Below are positions 49,149-60,315 of a stretch of 64,000 bases of DNA, piece by piece. The position numbers and the translations under genes are program-made. Under the pieces are notes generated by a model. That model was not told the DNA's origin. It saw nothing but the letters and a program-made list of their open reading frames with translations, and ran no database searches. Positions within the stretch are counted from its first letter, which is position 1, and the number at the start of each line of letters is the position of its first letter. The DNA is from Terebella lapidaria (lineage: Eukaryota; Annelida; Polychaeta; Terebellida; Terebellidae). The DNA lies in NCBI GenBank assembly GCA_949152475.1, contig OX424555.1:12046868-12110867 (forward strand), written 5' to 3'.

Positions 49149-51174
49149 CTTCTTCAAATATACAGCGTCCGACTTTCAGAAGTACGTTTGTAAATAAAAA
49201 ATATGTATAAACAGTGGAGTCAGTTTTCCTGCAGTGTTCCGAGTTTGCTGTTTTGCTTGATTTCATGTACATATATATATGGATGACAATCGCGGACATT
49301 GCTCACATGAAACAACATCCTAACAGTGGAGAAGTGGTTAGGCGGAAAAGCCAAAATGACCTAACACCATTTATTTGTTGTGTTGTACATCCCCGTTTTG
49401 GGAGTGTGGGTGTTGCTAATCAGTTTGCATCAGCTGTGTGCACGACCGTGGAGAGCACCTGAGATATCGGTGAGTGCCTACCCGAGTGGGGCTGTCCGGG
49501 CCTGGCTAGAGGGTGACAGTGCATGGGGCCAGAAATCTACAGGAGTGGCACTTCATTCTATCTAAGTCATAACTTTGTACGGCAACGATTTCTCGACGAA
49601 AATTAAAAAGAAATGCCACAAATGTTGACTTTGAGTGTGATGTATGATGCCGCAACTACATCCCAATTAAAGTATCTGAAACACACTCATTGATATGAGT
49701 ATTTCCTAAAGGCATTAATATTTCAAACTGATTGATGGTTAACTGGTTAGTTCCCGGTTCGTAAAAGAGAGTTAATGACAGAATTAATCGTAATTGTTTG
49801 ACTAAGATTACACGTAAACAATTACCTATCCAAGTGGCTCTCGTCTTTCCTGGTTCGATAACTATTGGGTTCTTTCCCATAAATGTTCGATTCTGATTAA
49901 CATGATGCACCGAACGTAGGCATCATTTATGTCAATATGCGATATCGATACAGCGTCATACCATTGGGGTTTCAGTAATCAGTCCGCGAACTGGCCAACA
50001 GACGTCTTATAATGCGTTAGGAATTGAGGTGAGTAGAGCCAAATAAACAGCATATCCTGGTAGAGATTACAGATGAAAAACGCTACATTTACTGAATGCA
50101 GTGGACAGAATGCAGTTGCTTCACCACGTTCCAACAATTACAGCAGATCAAAACGAGAAAACGTTTATTAGAAAATATTTCTCCCAAACGAAAAACTATA
50201 TTATTGTGTATCAATATATGCATGTACATTTTGTAAAAAAAAAAAAAGTAGTAACATAATACATATCTGTACTCACGGACGTGTTAGTAGGCGTAATAGT
50301 AACTTTTTATACTATAATATACATGTGTTGGGATTCATTATAGTCAAATATCGAATCCTTATTAAAGTACATCAAAATAAAATAAATTATTTTTTACAAA
50401 TAAAATAAAACATCTAATTCTACCCATATTAACACTACTAGTATATACAACTACCTGATGCTAAAGGGTTTTTCTCGTTCAAACTGAAAGTATGTATCGC
50501 AAAGTACTAGGGAGTTTATTATTACACACCTATTATACTTATTTCAAGCAGTGTTGCATAACCATCGATACATACATAATAAAACACAAATTGTCGTCAA
50601 CTTTTCATTTAAAATAGCATAATGACAACTGGAAGACAATTTGGTTCTCATTCAGCAACTCATTCCTTTGACCATATGAAATGTACTTCGCCTGTAATGT
50701 ACAAAATAGTTCATCTTAATATGCATAGTATAATGATTGATAAATAAATCTCGTACGTATGATGAGTGACATCCACGTGTTAGTAGAACATTACTACTCT
50801 GAGGTACCAAAGATGAATCTAATTTACAGGTTGAAGAACGATTTTGGAGAACATGATAGTGTATGTATTGCAACATGAAATCACAATAGTGAATATATAA
50901 TACACTGAGTAATTAACATTAGTACACTTATACATCCCTAGGCAAAACGATGATAATAATTTCTGCAAGTGACGATATTGAGAAGGCAGCTTGTGCGTTG
51001 GTTCCCATTTCTGGAACCATGTGTTCAGTCAGTCGTTTACTGCTTCCAATTAAATGAGTCTAGTGCACTAGCTCCGATGGATCTTCACTTGGAAAGCTGA
51101 ACCGATCGATAAAACCATGTATACTTTGTGATGACATAACCAACGTTTTGAAAGCATCCTATTCTCCACTGGTT
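49149..51174. other. Spacer between the C1q and mucin genes
   Basis: AT-rich, no coding gene supported. It should hold the promoter of the C1q-domain gene just right of 49148 and the 3' end of the next gene at its right edge. About 49149-49230 is duplicated at 46227-46290. Short frames near 49214-49565 show no domain. Confidence 0.5.
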
Positions 51175-54100
51175 TCAGGTGAGGGTGGTGTGGTTCCTGA
51201 GTACGTCCGGCGTTTCCGAGTACTCGGCAGCCGCGAGATTGGGTTTGTACGTCAATAGTCTGATGTTCATCGAGTCAGGCTGGTCGTACGTGGAACCAGT
51301 AGACACCGGGCGTGCCACCTGGAGAGATGTTTGTCTGCAAGGAAGGAGACAAAGCAATTAATACGAAACTCGACATATAATATCAGGAATTGGGTGATTT
51401 GCATAGTTTCATGGGTAAAACATCGAGATGTACTACGATACAATACCTGTTGATTTCATCCACTCCACTGACGCTGTAGTCAGATTCGAAGTAATCATAG
51501 CTGTCGCTGCCCCTCCGCGCAATACATACCGCGATCAGCACAATGATCATGACCGCGAGAAACCCCGCCACGGAAATAATGGCAATATTTCTCGTCATCT
51601 TGTCTATTCTAATTCCACCTGGAATATATCCAAAAAAAAGTTTTTGTTGTTGGTCTAATCTACGTCATGAGCTCAATTTAAAATCCAGGATCTATGAAGT
51701 ATTATCTTGAATATTTTCTGTAGAACTATGAGGCACGTTAGTCTATGCGTGTTCTTGCAAGCATTCTTGTTATACATGTAAACCACCATTAGGCTTATAA
51801 ACGTAATTGATAGCCTCTAGGGTTTCATGGAGCACATTGTCGGTTTCCTTACCAGTGTTGCATCTGACGTCACAATCGACCCAGAACGGGTTTTGGCACG
51901 ATATCCACTCAGGATTGTAGTACGGTTTGTTTTTGTTTATGGTCTGACAATCCCTCAGCTCCCAGGCACCGTCCAGGCACTCGAAGAACAGACTGCAGTC
52001 TCTGACGTGTGCCACGCGGTCACCCTCGAAGCAAGTGTCCAACGGCTCACACGCATCTGTCACACAAATAAGCAAACTACATGTACATTCCATCAATTAA
52101 TCTTGCCAAACTTGGTAGATGTGTTCTGAACAACAAGGTTAAATCTATGCGTATATGGCAATAATTAGCCAGATTCGCACCTGCACTGAGCGGATGAGTT
52201 GTCGTGGACAGTGCAAGGGTTGAGACCTCGGGTGTTGGACTGATTGTCGTGTCTTTTGCGGCTGTCGTAGATACCGGCGGTACAGATGAGACTGGTATTT
52301 TGGATGACTGCCTGGTGGACCGTGCTGTTGTGGCATCAGTAGAGGATTGTGTTGTTGTATGTACTGTAGTTGGTACACTCGTGCCAGGTTTCGTGGTGTA
52401 ATCGAGTATCGTTGAACCAGCAGTGCTTCCTTGCGAGGAATAATCAGCTGATGTTGGATCATCGCTGGTTGATTCTGGTAATACTGAGGTTTGTGGTGGT
52501 GTACTGGGCTCTTTAGTGGTTTGGTCAACAACCGTCGATGCGTCTACTGTAGACGTTTCACTCGGAATAACTTCTGATGTGACACGTGTCGTGGGCTCCA
52601 TTGTAGTACTTTCTACTGGTACTGTGTTACTTTCTTCCGTGCTTGTGTCTGATGTGAACATTTCTGAAGTTTGATCTACAGCTTCTAGGCTAGTCAGCTG
52701 TACGGTTGCAACTGAAGTTTGTATCTCAGTGGTTGTTGCTTCAAACGTCGTTTGAATATTTGTGGTTGGAACTGTTGTCATCAGCGATGTTGATACAGGC
52801 GCACTCGTGAATATTGTAGTTGGGAAATCTGTAGTTGGCTTTATTGTGGTTGGATTTGTTGTGGTTGGAACTGTTGTGGTTGGATCTGTTGTGGTTGGAA
52901 CTGTTGTGGTTGGATTTGTTGTGGTTGGAACTGTCGTGGTTGGATTTGTTGTGGTTGGATCTGTTGTGGTTGGATCTGTTGTGGTTGGAACTGTTGTGGT
53001 TGGATTTGTTGTGGTTGGAACTGTTGTGGTTGGAACTGTAGTGGTCGGATCTGTTGTGGTTGGATCTGTTGTGGTTGGAACTGTTGTGGTTGGATTTGTT
53101 GTGGTTGGAACTGTTGTGGTTTGGATTGTTGTCGTTTGAACTGTTGTGGTTGGCGTTGTTGTCGTGGGAATTATAGTTGTTGGCCCGGTGTATGGGAAGC
53201 ACTGGTCAAATGGGATGTCGTCGCAAGCTGTTATACTCGCCCGGCAAGGCTGGGGCAGAAATACCTGACCAGCATCAAAGAACTCATCCTCCGGACAAGT
53301 CTCACTCATCCATTCTCCTGATCCAGGATTACAGCGGAAATACTTGCTACAGTAGTACGCGTCAGGAACGACGTCAAAGTCACTAGTACACTCGACTTCA
53401 CCAATCAGACATGGAGCTGTGGCATGTTGAGAAATTGAAATGCTTTTTTGTTTTCTTTAAAACAAATATATACATGTTATTTTGACAAATGAAACAATGA
53501 AAAACACTATATCTTGTATATCATCGGTGGATTATTTGTGGATAGTACATTTCTCGAAAGCTATGCATCAATGATTTTCCTAGAATAGGGTGTGAAATCC
53601 GAGTCGGGTCTTCACAAAAGATTTTCAACCAATTTGCAATTGTCGCGGTATCCCCAATACCTGATGCTCTAGGAGGTGACGAGGTTCCGGGTGGACATTC
53701 CCAAGGCTCACACTGTCCAGCTGTTGTACAGCGACACGTTTCGTTGTTGAATCTTTCCCCTCCATCAGGACAGCCATCTGGAAGTGTGTACCACTCGTAG
53801 GGGGCCACACACTGCTGGAAAGTGGCACAGTTCGTGGGTTCCGAGACTTTCTGGCCGTAGTCACATGGAACCGACGGGAAGCACGGGTCATCTGGAAAAT
53901 ATGTGGAGAAAATTATCAAATGATTTTGCGTTGGACCGTTCTTTACAGTTCACAATGATCACATTTTGGTTTGATGTGTCTTTGTTATATAGGGTATCCC
54001 ATTATCCCTGGGGACAAGAAATTGATGAGGTTACTTTGCTGATTTTAGTGCATTCGAAAAAGGAATCTAGTCCTTATCATAATATATAATTATGACACCA

Positions 54101-54536
54101 CATTTCACTTCGGATACCTTCTTCATTACTTATTCCATGAGACTGTACACACAATGAAAGTCAGAACCAGTAGACAACCAGGCATCGGGGATCATGGAGT
54201 CCAAACTGATTTACCAAATACATACACATGTAGGTATTTTCATCGATGGTATAACATCGAAGTCGAATGCTTCACTGACCATGGTGCCACGATCTATCGC
54301 ATGAGGTGACTAACTGTCCTTGCCATGGTGACCAGCGCCCATGTAGTCTGTTAAGTTTAGCCTCAATGTTTGGTCGTGAAACGAAAAACAACGATTTTTA
54401 CAAACGTACGTACATAATATTGCTGTTCACTAAATTATCTCTCACCATTTGGACACTGTGGCTGCGCTGATGTATCCTCTGCTATGAAACACACGATCAG
54501 GACACCAATCATGACCAGCTTCAACGTTCTCTCCAT
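51175..54536 (-). CDS. Transmembrane chitin-binding mucin, 6 exons, 697 aa
   Basis: Exons, 5' to 3': 54536-54446, 53891-53661, 53416-52181, 52056-51853, 51618-51447, 51334-51175; GT-AG throughout. The first four introns are phase 1, the last phase 2. Signal peptide at residues 1-26 (LVMIGVLIVCFIA). CBM14-like domains lie at about 31-107 (CATFQQC), 108-175 (CSKYFRC) and 520-587 (CSLFFEC). Between the second and third is a Thr/Ser/Pro-rich mucin segment of about 340 residues, the first part built of PTTTx pentapeptides. One membrane helix at about 599-622 (IISVAGFLAVMIIVLIAVCIA) is followed by RR and a cytoplasmic tail of about 75 residues with several tyrosines (YDYFESDY). This fits a type I surface mucin with a chitin-binding ectodomain. 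Ligand and tissue are unknown. It is a close paralog of the gene at 60316-62166. Confidence 0.93.
52835..53165 (-). repeat. Coding 15-bp minisatellite (PTTTx repeats)
   Basis: Near-identical 15-bp units (plus strand 'gttgtggttggaact' and variants) encode tandem PTTTV, PTTTN and PTTTD pentapeptides in the mucin exon of the 697-aa protein, about twenty copies in a row. The unit length is a multiple of three, so gain or loss of units keeps the frame. The neighbouring paralog has no comparable array. Confidence 0.9.
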
Positions 54537-55765
54537 TTCGCTGACGAAAACGAACACAGCAAAGCGAAAATCCGTTAATTTAGAAATTTTTATCACTGAT
54601 TCAAGCTGTGGGTACTACGCCTAGATAGGTGCGGTGATTCATCGTGTCTTGTTGCTGTACACAGTGGGCTGGAGTTGTATCGTCCTCCAGTCTCCACGAT
54701 ACGTGAATGGCACTTGTTATCCAATCATCCTCTATTGCCGACTGCGGCCAGGCGATAACACGACATTCTTTTGTGATGTTACACCCCTATGGTTTGATAA
54801 AATAAAATAAGAATGCACCGGATGTAATAATTTTTGTGCAGTGTAGGCCTAATTTACGGAATACTTTGATACTGTCCCTCTGTGGAACTCGCAGTCCAAT
54901 TTAAAGAATAATTTAATAATGTCCTAACTTTGTCGATTATACAATATTGTGATTGATAATGTCCTAACTTTGTCGATTATACAATACTGTGATAGAAATA
55001 GACAAAATGTTGTAAGACCATACGTAAATGGTCGCAATATGGGTAGAAAATAGATGTAAATTCCATAATGGTCATGTGCATGTCATGAGATTACACCCTA
55101 AATGTGAACCCACGGGAGACCATCATAACAAGGTGTTTGTTATGGTTAATGTTACAGTTCACATCATCATGCTACACCACCAGCACACTAGGCCTACTAG
55201 TATTGTCCAAACCAAAAGCACTGGAGATGATGTGCACGCCATGTCAGCTCAATTTTACAGTGTAGGCCTAGATGTAGTGTCACAGCTGCTGACGTTGGTA
55301 ATCTATTATTAATATAATGCTTCCATGTGAGGACACGTTGCTATGACTTCCTCAAAGCAATAGTCTTGCAGTATTCACCACACCATTCCCCATGATCTTG
55401 TCGTGTGTTTGTTCAGTGATTCCTATGTAGCATTATCAGCCCCACTTTCTCACCATGGAAACGCTTCCTCTTTGCGGTGGGTGTCTATCCAACAGATATC
55501 GACAGAAATCTCATCTTCATGACGCATTTGGTAATGGACACCCTACCATTGTCAACGATAACAATCATAGAACTTTTATTCAGGTCTAGATTAGAGGAAG
55601 GCCTGGTGCAGTCTTACACACCCGACAACAAATTCATTTAGGAAAACAAAAATAGTCTCACCAGGGGTTCATTTTGGCTGTACCTAGAAAGGTTGTGCAA
55701 TGTGAAAGTGATGTTGTCAGAAACACGATGTTGTCAGAAACTCGTGATAATCCTTTGAGTCTGAT
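54537..55765. other. Upstream flank of the mucin gene, no gene
   Basis: This should contain the promoter of the 697-aa mucin gene. A 30-bp block 'taatgtcctaactttgtcga' is directly repeated at about 54916 and 54957. Open frames are short and unsupported. Confidence 0.45.
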
Positions 55766-57358
55766 CACTGGCGGATCCAGGGGGGGGGGGGGGGGAGCGG
55801 TGGGAGCTATTTCTCCCCCAAAGTCAAATAAAAAAAAAATTTCCCGAAAATTCCAGTGTTCCGATCAGGATATCAACACTCTGCGAAAACCGCTTTGTTC
55901 AGTACAAATATTGCTTTCATTCCCAATTGTTTTCAATTATTTCCACCCTCCTTCATTTCCTCCTTTTCTACCCTTGCTTTTTTCTTCTCCCCGTTTCGAT
56001 TTCCCTTTTTGGGGTCTTAGGGTTGGGGCAGGGGAAGAGGGAGCTACGGCCCTGGTAGGATCAGAACATGGATGGTTGCATTTAAGGTGGAGAATCGCCT
56101 AGGAATTTCAATTTCCATATCTCCGCGCTTTTCTGGTCAAATCTATTTCAAATTTGGTCTGTAGTTGCTACGTGTTTGTTTATTATATTATACTATGTTA
56201 AAACGAGGATTTACTATGATAGATTATGATAGATAACTGATCGTACGCAACAGATAACAAGGTAGAACTTTCTCATGACGATCACGAACCGAGAATTAGT
56301 TTTGTTTTTTAATTCACTGCACATAATGTGAGAAATCGTGTACAATATACAAGCAAGTTCGGCACATGTAGCGCAGTTTACTATTTCTTCTAAATTCAAT
56401 GAAGATTGAAAATGTGCTAGACGGATTAAATATGGTATACATTCAGTGCGTGAGCAGTATTAACAGAGTAAGGTGCGCTACTTGGGCCGCAAGTTCATAC
56501 AGATGCTTCTTATTTCAGTAGGTCTATGCAAGTCGACGAAAGTCTGGCGTATTTCAAAACTGTAAGCCTCGTTTGTTATTGCATTAACATGAGAAGACCG
56601 AGCCGACAAACAATGACTTGCTTGCTAAATTGAGTTGAGTGTATGGCATGACTTCCATTGAGATCAACACCTGAGGAAAGTCAGATCGCTTTAATTCGCT
56701 TGAGTAGAGTCGTGGTCACTGTAATGCATACAGCACAATCCGTTCATGAATGAATGCCGCATGCCTTCATCGACAACTCCGCTGCATCTGCTGAATGTAC
56801 TTGTAAAAATCTGATAAATACTACTTATCATCAAAAGAGTAAGTCTCGCTTAGTGATCTATATCATGTCGCCCCACTATCCTGAAAGTTTCCCCACGAGA
56901 CATGTAAACCTTGTTATCTATCAGTGACGTTCAGCTGTCTGTATTCATTGCGTGATCGAACAAGTTATAACTTTCTTGCCAAAGTTCGGTGTTTATATGG
57001 CGGAGCTATAAAGACTAACATGGATCAATACAAAATTGTAGATGTTCCCAAATGCTAGGCGATTCCCACCCTTAAACTTGAATTAGATACCCGGTATATG
57101 TCAGATGCTCAGTGAAAACCTCAATTTTTAGAATCTCAATCTCATTCTCCAGAAAATTCACACAAATGCCGATAGATCTGGAGACTATGTTTGATGTCCT
57201 TAAAATGCCCAGAATCACCAGAGAACATCTAAACCCTTTAGCTTCTGGGGCCCTGCGCGTGCCCCAGACCCCACGCCTATGGGCTGGGACTCTCTCCCGT
57301 AATACATGACCCTGCATGATCACTGCTCCCCCCAATAAAATTCCTAGATCCGCCACTG
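55766..57358. mobile_element. hAT-like element with 8-bp target duplication
   Basis: Left end CACTGGCGGATCCAGG (55766) and right end CCTAGATCCGCCACTG (to 57358) are inverted with two mismatches. Flanks AGTCTGAT (55758-55765) and GTTCTGAT (57359-57366) form an 8-bp target duplication with two mismatches, as expected for hAT transposons. A G run follows the left end. No intact transposase is visible; a second element is nested inside. A 142-codon open frame across the left end is not a gene. Confidence 0.8.
56082..57075. mobile_element. Nested element bounded by TTAA and inverted repeats
   Basis: TTAA at 56082-56085 is followed by 'ggtggagaatcgcctagg'. At the other side 'gctaggcgattcccaccc' is followed by TTAA at 57072-57075. 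The ends are inverted copies with small differences, so a TTAA-target element (piggyBac-like) inserted in the hAT element is plausible. No transposase is seen. An internal part (56395-56490) resembles 2340-2430. Confidence 0.6.
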
Positions 57359-57528
57359 GTTCTGATGTTGTTTAATATATGTATGGAATACATATCATAC
57401 GTGATTGTGTTATAATTTCCACATTCATTTCAATCAGAACCGACAGGGATGAAAAATACAAGTAATTAATTGCTACATATACAACGAAGTTAATTGATTT
57501 GCACAAATAAAATGGTATATATACTTAG

Positions 57529-59647
57529 GTACGGTGGTTTATAACCGCCATCAGTTTGTCAAATAGTTTCCAACAAGATTTTTTTCCATCAAAAAGTTTG
57601 CGCCGAGTTTTGGTTTGCGCCGAGATAGTGGCGGAAACCAACAAAAAATCTTGTTAGATACAGTGGCTCGAATATGAATTGTAATCGACGGGGTGAGCTA
57701 TTTCCCCACCAGGAAAACTTTTCCCCTGCGAGGGGAATGTTTCCCCACGAGGTAAACATTTCCCGAGCGAAAAAAAATATTCCTCACGGGGGAAATTTTT
57801 TTCTTGGCGGGGAAAGGTTTTCCTCACGGTGAAAACTTCTTCCTCACAGGGAAAATAGTTTCCCTCACTAGGGAAACCTTTTTCTCGCAGGAGAAATAGT
57901 TTACCTCACGAGGGAAACGTTTTCCTCACAGGGTATTATGTTTTCCTCACAGGGTAAATAGCCCACCTCGCGGGGGAAACGTTTTCCTTGGGGGAAATAG
58001 TTTATCCCGCCGGGGAAATGTTTTCCTCACAGGTAAACTGAGAAAAATAGTTTACTTCACGGGAGAAACACTTTCCTCACAGGGGAAATAGTTTCCTTCA
58101 CTAGGGAAACCTTTTTCTCGCAGGAGAAATAGTTTACCTCACGAGGGAAACGTTTTCCTCACAGGGTATTATGTTTTCCTCACAGGGTAAATAGCCCACC
58201 TCGCGGGGGAAACGTTTTCCTTGGGGGAAATAGTTTATCCCGCCGGGGAAATGTTTTCCTCACAGGTAAACTGAGGAAAATAGTTTACTTCACGGGAGAA
58301 ACACTTTCCTCACAGGGGAATAGTTTACCTCGCGGGGGAAATAGTTCACCACGCGAGGGGGGGGAGATAACTTTGCACAGGAAACGTTTTCGCGAGGAAA
58401 GGTTTTTTCTTGTGATGGAAACGTTTTCCTAATGAGGGAAACACTTCCCTCACAGGGGAAATAGTTTTCCTTGTGGGGGAAATAGTTTCCCCCTTCGATT
58501 AGATTATTTAATATAGGCTATTCCTTTCGGGGCCACTAAAAATATTTTAATATCCTATATAATAAAATAATATTTGTGTAATATTTGGGCCACCGAGGTT
58601 AGAAAATCCTTGCGGAAATTAAGGTTGCTTATCACCTAGAATCCATGCCTTTTCAGCCAATTATTGGTATCTGTTTTGTGGACTATAGCTCAGCAATTCC
58701 GTGATTGATTTTCTTGAAAATTTCTGTGTATGTTATATACATGGCCACAGGGCTGCTCCATTGCCAAATTGAAGAAAATGTTGATAATTATACTGACCCA
58801 GAGCGTTAAAGACGTGTCAGGGTATAGTTTCTTAACTATGATTAGATCACTCATCATAGAATAATAACCTACTGCCTGATTTGAAGTTGGCCTCAAATCG
58901 TTCTGTTAAATATATGATCAAATTTGTATGTTCTATGTCATCTGCAGTGAAAATACATAGGGCAAAAGAAATTGATCGTCAGCCGTATAATTAACGTCCC
59001 TATTCGTTAGTATTGTAAACACAGGCACGAGCTGTACGGATAATTCAGTGGCTCTCGCTGTTTTCTAAGTGTAGTTTACGACCAAAGTTGCAAAAACATC
59101 TCACACCTGAGTACAACGTTTCCGACGGCTAAGCATTGCCGGTAATTACCATACAAATAATCCGCTAAACGTGTACTTAGCGCTTCACTGCGGCAGAATA
59201 AACGTTTCATAAATTACAGTAGACATACACACTTGCTAATCAATTTGTTGTGAATATGGATGAAATCGTAAAATCGAACGGTAGATTATTGATGACGGAT
59301 ATGTTCACTATGTAAATTACATCATGTAAAGCTTTGTGTGCGCAATGTAAGTTACATTTGTACAAGTGACATTCGACTGCATATAAATACTAAAGTATTG
59401 ATGCTATAGTCAATTTCATATTTGGCCCACCATTCTGACTATATACATAAGTTATTTTTCAATTTTCATGGAAATTTGTCAAAAAACGGCAGAGATATTA
59501 TCAAAAACGGAACATTGTATCAATCGTCCAAATTACAAGATTATTAACCGCTAAGCAATCTTAAAACACTTGAAAACTATTTGACAAACTAACCGCCCTT
59601 AGTTTGTCAAATAGTTTCCACCGCGGTTATATATATGCCACCGTACT
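57529..59647. mobile_element. Element bounded by GTACGGTGG inverted ends
   Basis: Left end 'gtacggtggtttataaccgc' and right end 'ataaccgc'-containing 'ccgcggttatatatatgcca' plus 'ccgtac' are inverted relatives. A 30-bp block ending 'agtttgtcaaatagtttcca' occurs in direct orientation near both ends (57543-57572 and 59591-59620). The interior contains the GGGGAAA/TTTTCCTC array and about 1.1 kb of unique AT-rich sequence. No protein is encoded. The element class is unknown to me. Confidence 0.55.
57715..58500. repeat. Palindromic ggggaaa/ttttcctc array with 233-bp duplication
   Basis: About 780 bp built from alternating words such as 'cctcacaggggaaatagttt' and 'cgagggaaacgttttcctca', each partly self-complementary. 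A segment starting 'cactagggaaacctttttct' (57866) recurs almost exactly 233 bp later (58099), so part of the array was duplicated as a block. No coding potential is seen. Confidence 0.85.
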
Positions 59648-60195
59648 CGGGTGACCAGCCATGCTTCAGCGAGCCTCGGCCTCCCAATATTTCACAAATA
59701 AAGGTAGGCTTCGGCGACCCCATGATAAAGAGGTATACCCCCATTACTAGAGTGTCGCCGAATGTCTTATAAACCTGTCCGCACGTTCACGCTATAACCG
59801 TGGTGTCACTACTCGGTAGCCACCACGTCATAACGCTACAGTGCTTTCCCCTTTCGGAGAGACCTCGTCCCCGAGGTCAGCTATATCCCACTGCCCAGTC
59901 ACATCACAGCACTGAAGATCAAGGGCGCCGCAGCTACCCGATTATGTACACATACTTGGCTGCGATGTGAATCTCAGTGAGGGGCTGACCCCAGGAACGT
60001 CGCCGAGAGAACCCAGTGGTTCACGCTATAACCGTGGTGTCACTACTAGGTAGCCACCACGTCATAACGACCCCACGACCCCACGATAAAGAGGTATACC
60101 CCATTACTGGAGTGTCGCCGAATGTCTTATAAACCTGTCTGCACATTCACGCTATAACCGTGGTGTCACTACTAGGTAGCCACCACGTCATAACG
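59648..60195 (+). repeat. Dispersed triplicate block
   Basis: The string 'ttcacgctataaccgtggtg' plus 'tagccaccacgtcataacg' occurs three times (from 59786, 60020 and 60147). The preceding 'gataaagaggtatacccc', 'gagtgtcgccgaatgtct' block occurs twice. GTGGTG and CACCAC inside each unit can pair. It is GC-richer than its surroundings. No gene or tRNA is recognised. Confidence 0.7.
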
Positions 60196-60315
60196 CTACA
60201 TAAACCATGCATTAATGTACAATGAATCGAACTACATATATATACCAGAATGAGATGCATGCAGGGATGCACAATATACATTTCACATGTGGTGCTATTC
60301 TTCGTATCTGCTGTT

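Noticed and set aside
52762..53139. 125-codon frame antisense to the mucin exon (VVGTVVVG repeats)
   Set aside because: Mirror reading of the coding PTTTx minisatellite. The minus-strand gene accounts fully for the sequence.
55674..56102. 142-codon open frame with a glycine run
   Set aside because: Crosses the end of the hAT-like element and its poly-G run. No domain.
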